From Acidobacteria bacterium RIFCSPLOWO2_02_FULL_65_29 (GTDB taxonomy: Bacteria; Acidobacteriota; Vicinamibacteria; Vicinamibacterales; CAVVIG01), in the NCBI GenBank assembly GCA_001767435.1, contig MEKT01000198.1:1-49669 (forward strand): DNA of 49,669 nucleotides, read 5' to 3'. Of the stretch, positions 39,853-47,339 are shown piece after piece. Under the pieces are notes generated by a model that worked only from the letters and a program-made list of their open reading frames with translations, was not told the origin of the DNA and made no database searches. The number at the start of each line of letters is the position of its first letter. The stretch's first letter is position 1. The position numbers were made by a program, and so were the translations under genes.

Positions 39853-41226
39853 ATGGCAGGGTCGACGCTTTCTCGGCGCGAGTTTCTCGCCGGCGCGGGC
39901 GGGCTGGCCCTGGCGCGATCGTCGGCCGTGGGGTCACAACAGCCGTCTCCGGTGCTCGCCGACTGGCCGGAATGGCGCGGCCGCGGGAGGCTCGGTGTCT
40001 GGATCGAAACCGGTATCCTCGATCGATTCTCCGAGAAGGGCCTCGATGTCCGCTGGCGCACGCCGCTCCACGCCGGATACGCGGGACCGTCGGTCACCGG
40101 CGGTCGCGTGTTCGTCACCGATTTTTCCGCGACCGGCGTGCTGCGGGGCATCGAGCGCGTCTCCGCGCTCGATGAACAAACGGGGCGCGTGCTCTGGTCT
40201 CGCCAATGGGAGGCAAGTTATCGCGGGCTGTCGGATGTGTGGGCCATCGGCCCCGCCGCCACGCCCACTGTGGACACAGTGGATGCCGATTGCGTCTACG
40301 TGCTCGGACGGGCTGGAGCTCTCTGGTGCCTGAAGGTCGACACCGGGGACATCGTCTGGCAGCGAGACTACGTCAAGGAATACGGTACAGAGCTTCCGGT
40401 TTGGGGCATGACGGGCGCGCCGCTCGTCGACGGCACGCGCCTGATTTGCCTCGTCGGCGGCGCGGCTGCCAATACGAAGGTCGTCGCGTTCGACAAGATG
40501 TCTGGAAAGGAACTGTGGCGTGCGCTGCCTGCCGACTCCGAACCGGGGTACGCGCAGCCGATCATCATCAACGCCGGCGGCACACGACAGCTGATCATCT
40601 GGCACCCTGCCTCGGTGTGCTCGCTCGATCCGGCGACAGGCAAGCTGCACTGGGAGCACCCCTTCAAAGTTGACTACGGCATGACGGTGCCGACCGCGGT
40701 GCACAGCGGCTCACGTCTCCTGGTCTCGTGTTTCTACAACGGCTCGATGATGTTATCGCTCGACGATCGGACTCCCACGGCGCGCGTGCTGTGGAAGGGC
40801 GCGAGCGACAGCGAAATTCAGACCGACGGCCTCCACGCCGTCGTCGCCACGCCGATCATCGAAGGCGACTACATCTACGGCCTGTGCAGCTACGGCCAGA
40901 TGCGGTGTCTCCGCGCCGACACTGGCGAGCGCGTGTGGGAGACGCAGGCGGTGACCGGCGAGAGAGCCCGATGGGCGTCCGGGCAGATCGTCCGCCACGG
41001 CGATCGCTACTTCATCAACAACGATCGCGGGGATCTGATCATCGCGCGCTTCACACCGCAGGGATATCAGGAAATCAGCCGCACGAGGCTCATCAAGCCG
41101 ACCGCCAACCCCGGCAACCGCCGAGCGCTCGGCGCGGTGACGTGGTCGCATCCGGCGTACGCCAACCGGCGCATCTACGCGCGCAACGACGAGGAGATCA
41201 TCTGCGCCTCTCTCGCGCGTGCGTGA
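39853..41226 (+). CDS. Exported PQQ-like beta-propeller protein
   Basis: This is a 457-residue protein with a twin-arginine signal (LSRREFLAGAGGLALA). The body is a seven- to eight-bladed quinoprotein-like propeller with repeats such as VSALDEQTGRVLWSRQW, VVAFDKMSGKELWRAL and CSLDPATGKLHWEHPF. Residues for PQQ and calcium binding of alcohol dehydrogenases are not evident, so it may be a non-enzymatic BamB-like or PQQ-like protein. The Tat signal suggests a folded or cofactor-loaded export form. Its stop overlaps the GTG of the MBL-fold gene (GTGA), so the two are coupled. Confidence 0.9.
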   Translation: MAGSTLSRREFLAGAGGLALARSSAVGSQQPSPVLADWPEWRGRGRLGVWIETGILDRFSEKGLDVRWRTPLHAGYAGPSVTGGRVFVTDFSATGVLRGIERVSALDEQTGRVLWSRQWEASYRGLSDVWAIGPAATPTVDTVDADCVYVLGRAGALWCLKVDTGDIVWQRDYVKEYGTELPVWGMTGAPLVDGTRLICLVGGAAANTKVVAFDKMSGKELWRALPADSEPGYAQPIIINAGGTRQLIIWHPASVCSLDPATGKLHWEHPFKVDYGMTVPTAVHSGSRLLVSCFYNGSMMLSLDDRTPTARVLWKGASDSEIQTDGLHAVVATPIIEGDYIYGLCSYGQMRCLRADTGERVWETQAVTGERARWASGQIVRHGDRYFINNDRGDLIIARFTPQGYQEISRTRLIKPTANPGNRRALGAVTWSHPAYANRRIYARNDEEIICASLARA

Positions 41227-42065
41227 TCGTCTGCGCGGCCCTCATCGCCGGATCCGTCATTGATGTGGGCCGCATTTCAATCTCGGTCTTCGCCGGGCAG
41301 CCCGCTCGATCGGACACCACCCTTCGCAGCCAGTCGCTCGACGTCTCCGACAACCTCTACTTGATCAGCGGCGGCGGCGGAAACTCGTTGATGATGGCCG
41401 GCGACGAAGGCGTCGTGCTGGTCGACACGAAGCGTGCCGGTTTCGGCAAGGCCCTGCTCGACATCGCCTCGTCCATCAGCGATCAGCCCCTGACGACGAT
41501 CATCCACACGCACGGCCATCCGGATCACACCGGCAGCACTCCCGAATTCACGGAGGCACGTCAGATTATCGGCCGCGATCGTGTGAGGGATCGACTGTCT
41601 CTCCTCGACGGCCGCGATCGCATCGAGTTGTACTACCTGGGCCGCGCACACACGAACGGCGACGTGGTCGTGACGTTTCCGGGAAAGCGTATTGCGCTCA
41701 TGGGCGATCTGTTCCCAGGGAAAATGGCGCCCTCCGTCGATGTCGCCAACGGTGGGAGCGGCGTCGCGTTTCCCGAGACGCTCACACGGGTCATCGAGGA
41801 GCTGAAGGGCATCAACCGCATCATCCCCGGCCACGCGGTTCCGCCGCCGGGAAGTCCCCTCCGTGGGTGGATGACGATGGCAGATCTTCAGGAGTACGCG
41901 GACTTCACCCGCGACTTTCTGGCCGCCGTGCGCGATGCGTTCGCGAAGGGCAGGACGGCCGACGAAGCCGCGGCCGGCCTCACGTTGCCGGACCGGTACA
42001 AGGCGTACGCCCTCGACAACGCGAAGGCGTACGTGCAGGCCGTCTACGGCGAGATCGAAAGATAG
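41223..42065 (+). CDS. Exported metallo-beta-lactamase-fold hydrolase
   Basis: This is a 280-residue protein. GTG 41223 overlaps the preceding stop (GTGA) and gives a hydrophobic N-terminus (IVCAALIAGSVI) that is probably a signal peptide. MBL metal motifs: HTHGHPDHTG (about 96-105), GRAHTNGD (about 140), MGDLFPG (about 160) and PGHAVPP (about 200). It is related to the MBL protein at 18949 (shared AHTNGD and YLGR text) but lacks its helical insertion. A di-metal hydrolase of unknown substrate, coupled to the PQQ-like propeller. Confidence 0.88.
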   Translation: MIVCAALIAGSVIDVGRISISVFAGQPARSDTTLRSQSLDVSDNLYLISGGGGNSLMMAGDEGVVLVDTKRAGFGKALLDIASSISDQPLTTIIHTHGHPDHTGSTPEFTEARQIIGRDRVRDRLSLLDGRDRIELYYLGRAHTNGDVVVTFPGKRIALMGDLFPGKMAPSVDVANGGSGVAFPETLTRVIEELKGINRIIPGHAVPPPGSPLRGWMTMADLQEYADFTRDFLAAVRDAFAKGRTADEAAAGLTLPDRYKAYALDNAKAYVQAVYGEIER

Positions 42066-42097
42066 ATCGACGATCTGCGGTGATCGTCGTCATGCCG

Positions 42098-43246
42098 CTA
42101 CTGCGCGCCGGTCGGTGGTTTGGCTCCAGGTCGCAGCAGGAGCTTCTGCACGCGCCAGTTGTTCATGTCCGCGATGAAAATGACATCCTCCGACGGGCAG
42201 GCGATGCCATGCGGCCAATTGAACTGCCTCGGTCCGCGCCCGGACTCGCCGAGCATTCCCAGAATCTGCCCATCGAGCGTCATCTTGTACAGGCGACCCG
42301 GCTCCGTATCGATCGCATAGAGATACTGCGTCGGTCCCGTCGTCGTGATGCAGAGGGCCCAGGGCGCCGGCGCGTCGGGCGGGTTCGCGGACAGATTCCC
42401 AAGGACGGGGTGCCGCGTCTTGTCGTACGCCGCGTTCAGCCAGATGACTTTCTTGAAGGTGCCATCGGCGTCGAAGACCTGGATGCGGCCGTTGCTACGA
42501 TCCGCCACGTACACATTTCCCTGTTTGTCTACCTGTAGGTTGTGTGGGACCCTGAACTGCCCCTGCTCGGTTCCGAAGGTGCCCCAGGATTTGATCCAGT
42601 CGCCGTTCTTGTTGAACTTCGCGACGCGCGAGTTGCCGTAGCCGTCGCTGATGAAGATGTTATCGTCGGCGTCCCACCCGACGTCGGTCGGTGCGTTGAA
42701 ATTGCCGTCGGTTGCCCGCGCCTGGGCGCCGACGACTCGGTGGTACTCGCCCTCGTAACCCTCGGGCCGGCGGCCCAGGTTCATGGTGACGTAGCCCGCG
42801 GGGTTGAACTTCATGATCGAGTTGGTCCCTTTGTCGACCACCCACAGGTTGTCGTACTTGTCGAAGCGCACCGAATGGGCGTACCCGAGGCCGTACACGC
42901 CCTTGCCGATCTCCCGGATGAACTTCCCGTTCGAGTCGAACTCCAAGACCTGCGTCGTGGCGTTGCCGTACAGCGGACCGGACGTCGCGGTGCCCGGATG
43001 GTTCAGCACGACGACATTGCCTTTGGAATTGACGGCCACGGCGAGGGCTTCTCCGAAGTTCTGATCCGGTGTGATCTTGAAGAAATTCGGGACGACCTCG
43101 AAAGGAATCAGCGGCACGTTATTCACGATGGGTACGGACTGATTGGGCGGCGGAGCCGGAGCCGCTCCCGGCTGGCCCCGCTGCGCATCGGCCGGGACGA
43201 TCGCCGCCACCGCGATAAGCGCCAGCGCCAGGAATGCCTTCTTCAC
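42098..43246 (-). CDS. Exported NHL-repeat six-bladed beta-propeller
   Basis: This is a 382-residue protein with signal peptide (1-22, ending PADAQ) and six NHL-type blades, e.g. AHSVRFDKYDNLWVVDKGTN, VPHNLQVDKQGNVYVADRSN and NWPHGIACPSEDVIFIADMN. Exported NHL propellers include lyases such as peptidyl-alpha-hydroxyglycine lyase and binding proteins; no catalytic set is evident. The start is GTG 43246, chosen for the strong site GGAGGT 5 nt upstream; the frame runs on to 43291 through the promoter. A perfect TATAAT lies upstream. Confidence 0.9.
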   Translation of the reverse strand: MKKAFLALALIAVAAIVPADAQRGQPGAAPAPPPNQSVPIVNNVPLIPFEVVPNFFKITPDQNFGEALAVAVNSKGNVVVLNHPGTATSGPLYGNATTQVLEFDSNGKFIREIGKGVYGLGYAHSVRFDKYDNLWVVDKGTNSIMKFNPAGYVTMNLGRRPEGYEGEYHRVVGAQARATDGNFNAPTDVGWDADDNIFISDGYGNSRVAKFNKNGDWIKSWGTFGTEQGQFRVPHNLQVDKQGNVYVADRSNGRIQVFDADGTFKKVIWLNAAYDKTRHPVLGNLSANPPDAPAPWALCITTTGPTQYLYAIDTEPGRLYKMTLDGQILGMLGESGRGPRQFNWPHGIACPSEDVIFIADMNNWRVQKLLLRPGAKPPTGAQ

Positions 43247-43276
43247 GTTGACCTCCAGAAGATCCGAAACCGCGCC

Positions 43277-43282
43277 ATTATA
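43277..43282 (-). promoter_or_regulatory. -10 box of the NHL gene next to an octad array
   Basis: TATAAT (minus strand, 43282-43277) lies 30 nt before the GTG. The octad array immediately upstream reads TTGAGG or TTGAGA every 8 bp on this strand, resembling repeated -35 hexamers; TTGAGA lies at 19-nt spacing. Confidence 0.55.
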
Positions 43283-43285
43283 AAT

Positions 43286-43317
43286 CCTCAACTCCTCAAG
43301 TTCTCAAATCCTCAAAT
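43286..43317. repeat. Octad array, CCTCAANT family
   Basis: Four 8-bp units (CCTCAACT, CCTCAAGT, TCTCAAAT, CCTCAAAT) lie 7 nt beyond the PQQ-dehydrogenase stop and just upstream of the NHL promoter. The larger array of the same family is at the other end of that gene. Confidence 0.72.
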
Positions 43318-43324
43318 CGTCGTG

Positions 43325-45301
43325 CTACGGCAGGCTGAGCGCCACGAATTCGGCCGGATGCTGCTGCCCGCCGATGGCAAAGGTGATGTACTGCTTGCCC
43401 TTGTGCAGATAGGTCATCGGCGCGCCGGTGGCGCCCGCCTCGAGCTTGGCGTCCCAGATCGTCCGACCAGTCGCCTTGTCGAGCGCGCGGACCATCGTTC
43501 CGCCGCCAAGCGGCGGCGTCCGCACGCTGATCTGATCGCCCTCGGTCACGAAGAGCAGCGTCTTTGTCACGAGCGGCGCGGCGCGCACGGCCTGGCCGAG
43601 CGGCGGCAGGTTGAGGTGCTTGATGGCGGGATGATCGCGCGGGCCGTTGCCGTTCGCCACCATCCAAACCTGTTCCCCCCGATTCAGATCGATCGCGGTG
43701 ACGCGACCGTATGGCGGCTTGAGCAGCGGCAGGCCGCGCGGCCCCTGGATGAGCTCGCGCGTCGACGCGCGGTACCGCAGGTTGGTCTGCTTGGGATCGC
43801 CCGGCAAGAGGTTCGAGACAAAAGGATTGGTCATCGACGGCACGTACAGCATGCCCGTCTCCGGATCGAACCCGGCGCCGGTCCAGTCTGCGCCGCCAAC
43901 TGAGCCGGGCACCTGGATCGTGCCTTTCTTATCGTTCGGGCCCTGGCCCGCCACCGACGGCGGTGTGAACACTGGCCCCGTGACGTAGTTCTTCACGATC
44001 TCGATCGCCTCGGCGCGCAGTTCCGGCGTGAAGTCGATCAATTGATCGATCGAAATGCCCTGCGTGTCGAAGGGCGGCGGCCTGGTGGGCACCGGCTGCG
44101 TCGGCGATGCCTTCTCGCCAGGCACCGTGGAGGATGGGGCCGGACGCTCTTCGATCGGCCACACCGGCTGACCGGTGACGCGGTCGAGCACGAACGCGAG
44201 CGATTGCTTGGTCACCTGCGCGACAGCCTTGATTCGCCTCCCATGCACCGTGATGTCGGCGAGGATCGGGGCCGCGGGGTTGTCGTAGTCGAACAAGTCG
44301 TGATGGACGGTCTGGAAGTGCCACACTTTCTTGCCGGTTGTCGCGTCCAGGCAGACGATCGATGAACTGTACAGGTTGTCGCCGAGGCGGTGGCCGCCGT
44401 ACATGTCGTTGGTCACGCTCGTCGTCGGCAAGTACACGTAGCCCAGCTCGTCGTCGGCGCTCATGAGCGACCAGACGTTGCCGGCGCCCGTGTACGCCCA
44501 GGATTCGCCTTCCCATGACTCCACCCCGGCTTCGCCTGCGCGCGGGATCACGCGCCAGATCCAGCGGAGCTTTCCCGTGCGCACATCGAACGCGCGCACG
44601 TCGCCAGGCTCGCCTTCCATCTTCGACGCCGAATCCTGATCGACCATCGACGAGCCCATCACGACGACGTCGCGGACGACGAGCGGAGCGGCGTTCCAGC
44701 GGTAGGTTCCAGCCAGCGGGCCCAGACCGGAGTTGAGATCGACACGGCCGCCGGCGCCGAAGCTGGTGAGGGGCGCGCCGGTTTTCGGATCGAGCGCGTA
44801 CAGATAGCGGCTGCGATAGGTCAGGATCCGCGCGGCGTTGTCTCCGGCCGTCCGGCTTCCCGGATCGGGAGACCAGTACGCGACGCCGCGGTTCGAGGTG
44901 CCGGGCAGGAGCGGCTCGGCGTCAGGCCGCTGGATCCACAGCGGACGTCCTGTCTCGGGATCGAGCGCTTCGACGAGGCCGACGCCGTTCGATGCGTACA
45001 GCACGCCGCCCACCATGATCGGCGTCGAGCGGAAATTATTCTGGAGCGTGAGCGCCGGATTCTTGGCGGTGATGCTTGGGTCAACCTGCGGATGCCGCCA
45101 CGCCACGCGCAGACGTCCGACGTTGGCGGCGTTGATCTGATCGAGCGGCGAGTACTTCATCGAGCCGTTGTCGCCCGAATACCGCCGCCACTCGCCGTTG
45201 GCCGTGTCGTTCGTCGCCGCGGGCAGTGAAACGACCGCGAGGGCCACGACCCCCGCCCCGCACGCCGCCGCCCATCGCCACCATCGCCAGCCGGTCGTCA
45301 T
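43325..45301 (-). CDS. Secreted PQQ-dependent dehydrogenase
   Basis: This is a 658-residue quinoprotein. A signal peptide or anchor covers about 8-30 ([17 protein letters not shown]). The propeller starts with [20 protein letters not shown], and tryptophan-docking repeats recur ([39 protein letters not shown]). The last text is typical of the glucose / membrane-type branch, HHDLFDYD and [14 protein letters not shown]. No CxxCH is present, so electrons leave through a separate cytochrome or quinone. The substrate is probably a sugar or alcohol. ATG 45301 has GGAG directly upstream and lies at the edge of an octad array; a second octad array follows the stop. Confidence 0.9.
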   Translation of the reverse strand: MTTGWRWWRWAAACGAGVVALAVVSLPAATNDTANGEWRRYSGDNGSMKYSPLDQINAANVGRLRVAWRHPQVDPSITAKNPALTLQNNFRSTPIMVGGVLYASNGVGLVEALDPETGRPLWIQRPDAEPLLPGTSNRGVAYWSPDPGSRTAGDNAARILTYRSRYLYALDPKTGAPLTSFGAGGRVDLNSGLGPLAGTYRWNAAPLVVRDVVVMGSSMVDQDSASKMEGEPGDVRAFDVRTGKLRWIWRVIPRAGEAGVESWEGESWAYTGAGNVWSLMSADDELGYVYLPTTSVTNDMYGGHRLGDNLYSSSIVCLDATTGKKVWHFQTVHHDLFDYDNPAAPILADITVHGRRIKAVAQVTKQSLAFVLDRVTGQPVWPIEERPAPSSTVPGEKASPTQPVPTRPPPFDTQGISIDQLIDFTPELRAEAIEIVKNYVTGPVFTPPSVAGQGPNDKKGTIQVPGSVGGADWTGAGFDPETGMLYVPSMTNPFVSNLLPGDPKQTNLRYRASTRELIQGPRGLPLLKPPYGRVTAIDLNRGEQVWMVANGNGPRDHPAIKHLNLPPLGQAVRAAPLVTKTLLFVTEGDQISVRTPPLGGGTMVRALDKATGRTIWDAKLEAGATGAPMTYLHKGKQYITFAIGGQQHPAEFVALSLP

Positions 45302-45425
45302 CTCCAAATCCTCAAATCTCTCCAAATCCTCAACTCCTCAAATCCTCAAGTCCTCAGGTCTCTCGAAATCCTCAACTCCTCAAATCCTCAAGTCCTCAAT
45401 TCCTCAATTCCTCAATTCCTCAAAT
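45301..45425. repeat. Long octad array, CCTCAANT family (15 units)
   Basis: Fifteen units, thirteen of them exactly or nearly 8 bp and two 10 bp, fill the space from the dehydrogenase start to 10 nt from a fragmentary quinoprotein stop. The variable base is mainly position 7 (A, C, G or T); CCTCAATT is repeated three times in a row. A block of four units is duplicated (from 45318 and from 45360), showing recent array growth. Confidence 0.85.
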
Positions 45426-45435
45426 TCCAGCATCA

Positions 45436-45508
45436 CTAGGGCAGCGACATCGCCACGAGCTCGCCGCGACGATCGGTCCATCCGGTGGCGACCACCATAT
45501 AACGCCAG
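45436..45508 (-). pseudogene. C-terminal fragment of a second PQQ-dehydrogenase
   Basis: On the minus strand a frame ending in TAG (45438-45436) encodes RYMVVATGWTDRRGELVAMS, then LP. This lines up with the end of the complete dehydrogenase ([21 protein letters not shown]). Only about 24 residues survive; upstream the sequence is unrelated. It shows that another quinoprotein gene once ended here, next to the octad array. Confidence 0.68.
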
Positions 45509-45555
45509 GGCAGTCCTGGGAAAGAAAAGGGGCAGGAGGATAGCCCGGCCGCACA

Positions 45556-45586
45556 TTGTCAATCGACCATCTCGCCCCCGTATAAT
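45556..45586 (+). promoter_or_regulatory. Promoter of the alpha/beta-hydrolase gene
   Basis: TTGTCA (45556-45561) and a perfect TATAAT (45581-45586) are separated by 19 nt. The start codon GTG is at 45633 with GGAG 6 nt upstream. Confidence 0.6.
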
Positions 45587-45632
45587 CAGTCCTACGTCGA
45601 AGCCCTTCCATCGCCGTTTCCTGGAGTCTTTC

Positions 45633-47114
45633 GTGGCCGTCGCAGCCGTCGCCGCGGCCGCCAGCCTGGTCGACGTGCGTGGCGCGACGGTGCCCATGCC
45701 CACCGTGACCGGGCCGCTCGGCGCATCAGCGGCTGGCGATCCAGCCCGTGACTACCCGCTCAACGCCAGTGTCGTCGATCTGAAGGGGCGCGGGTACCTC
45801 GAGCAGGAGTTCTTCATCGAGGGTACGGCGAGCCGATTCACGACTCCGCCGCAGGCGACCGGCACGGTCGTCGACGGTGGCCATCCGTACAAGACTCGGA
45901 TCATCGTGCGCCGGCCGGCCACGGCGGCACGGTTCAATGGAACGGTCCTCGTCGAATGGAACAACGTGACGGCGGGCCGCGACCTGGACATCGACTGGTT
46001 CCAGACCTACGACCACCTGACGCGATCCGGCTACGCGTGGGTTGGCGTGACGCCGCAGTGGGTTGGTGTCGGGGCGCTGAAGGCGTGGAGCCCGGCGCGC
46101 TACGGCACGTTGAACGTGACGCACGGTGGAACCTTGGCGAACGACGAGCTGTCCTACGACGTGTTCTCCCAGGCCGGCCAGGCCGTGCGAAACCCGGGGG
46201 ACGTGAATGTGATGGGTGGGCTCAGGGTCGAGCGCGTGTTCGCAACCGGCCACTCGCAGTCTGCCGGCCGCCTCGGCACCTACGTCAATTCCGTGCACCC
46301 GCTCGGCAAGGTGTTCGACGCGGTGATTCTGCACGGCGGCGGTGGCCGCGTGCGCGCCGATCTCGACATCCCCGTGTGGAAGCTGTTGGCGGAGACCGAC
46401 GTGCAGAACCAGGCGGCGAATCGGCAGCCCGACACGAAGCTGTTCCGCACGTGGGAAGTGGCCGGGAGCTCGCACGTCGACCTGCGGTTCAGAACCTACT
46501 CGACGCAGTTTGGTCCGAGGGATGGGAGCCCGACGGCTCCGGGGTTCGTGTCTGCCGCCTCGCGGGGCGCGCCGCCCTCCGGTTCAGCGACGGGTCCATC
46601 GCGCGGCGCGGCGGCTGGCGGAGTTCCCTCGCTCGGCGCTTCGCCCTCATCCGGTACGAGAGGGACGACGGGTGCCCCTGGCTGCGACCGGCCATCGTAC
46701 AGCCACATCCCGTTCTATCAAGTGTTCAACGCCGCCATCGATCACCTCGTGCGCTGGGCGAAGGACGGCACGCCGCCGCCAAGCGCACCGCCCCTCGAGA
46801 TCGCGACCGTCGGGCCGCCGGCGGTGATAGCGCGCGACGCCGACGGCAACGCGCTCGGCGGTATTCGCCTGTCGCAGCACGCCGTGCCGACCGCGGTGAA
46901 CACGGGTGTGAATACCGGTCCCGGCTTCTGCCGGCTCAACGGCTCGCACGAGCCGTTCACGGCTGATCGGCTCGCCTCGCTGTATCCCTCGCACGCAGCC
47001 TACGTCGGGGCGGTCAAAGAGGTGGCGGCGCGGAATCTCCGGGCTGGATACATTCTGAAGGTCGACGCCGACGCGACGATTGCGGAAGCGGAGCAGTCGA
47101 ATCTCGGACGCTAG
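45633..47114 (+). CDS. Exported alpha/beta-hydrolase domain protein
   Basis: This is a 493-residue protein with signal peptide (about 1-18) and the alpha/beta-hydrolase_10-type domain found in acidobacterial and actinobacterial esterases. The nucleophile elbow is GHSQSAG (about 203-209). Other family text includes GTVLVEWNNVTAGRDLDIDW and YAWVGVTPQWVGVG. A low-complexity Gly/Ser/Pro loop (about 305-350) interrupts the C-terminal half. GTG 45633 is chosen because it follows GGAG and gives a normal signal peptide; the open frame runs back through the octad array, which is not coding. Probably a secreted ester hydrolase of unknown substrate. Confidence 0.88.
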   Translation: MAVAAVAAAASLVDVRGATVPMPTVTGPLGASAAGDPARDYPLNASVVDLKGRGYLEQEFFIEGTASRFTTPPQATGTVVDGGHPYKTRIIVRRPATAARFNGTVLVEWNNVTAGRDLDIDWFQTYDHLTRSGYAWVGVTPQWVGVGALKAWSPARYGTLNVTHGGTLANDELSYDVFSQAGQAVRNPGDVNVMGGLRVERVFATGHSQSAGRLGTYVNSVHPLGKVFDAVILHGGGGRVRADLDIPVWKLLAETDVQNQAANRQPDTKLFRTWEVAGSSHVDLRFRTYSTQFGPRDGSPTAPGFVSAASRGAPPSGSATGPSRGAAAGGVPSLGASPSSGTRGTTGAPGCDRPSYSHIPFYQVFNAAIDHLVRWAKDGTPPPSAPPLEIATVGPPAVIARDADGNALGGIRLSQHAVPTAVNTGVNTGPGFCRLNGSHEPFTADRLASLYPSHAAYVGAVKEVAARNLRAGYILKVDADATIAEAEQSNLGR

Positions 47115-47339
47115 TGGCCGGAGCCTCCAGGGCCGCGACCCTTCCGCCCTTCGTCGAGCAGGGCGATTTTTGAAATCACGTCCTCAGATCGGCGACCGGC
47201 TCGGGAAGCCTCTCCAGTTCGTCCACCCGCTGCTCCAGGCGTCGTCGCGCCTTTGCCGGCGGGGCCCTCGCCCGTCTCGGTGCGACGCCGTGCAATGGGT
47301 CTGTGAAATGAAGAACAATAGGCCCCGGGATTCATATTG

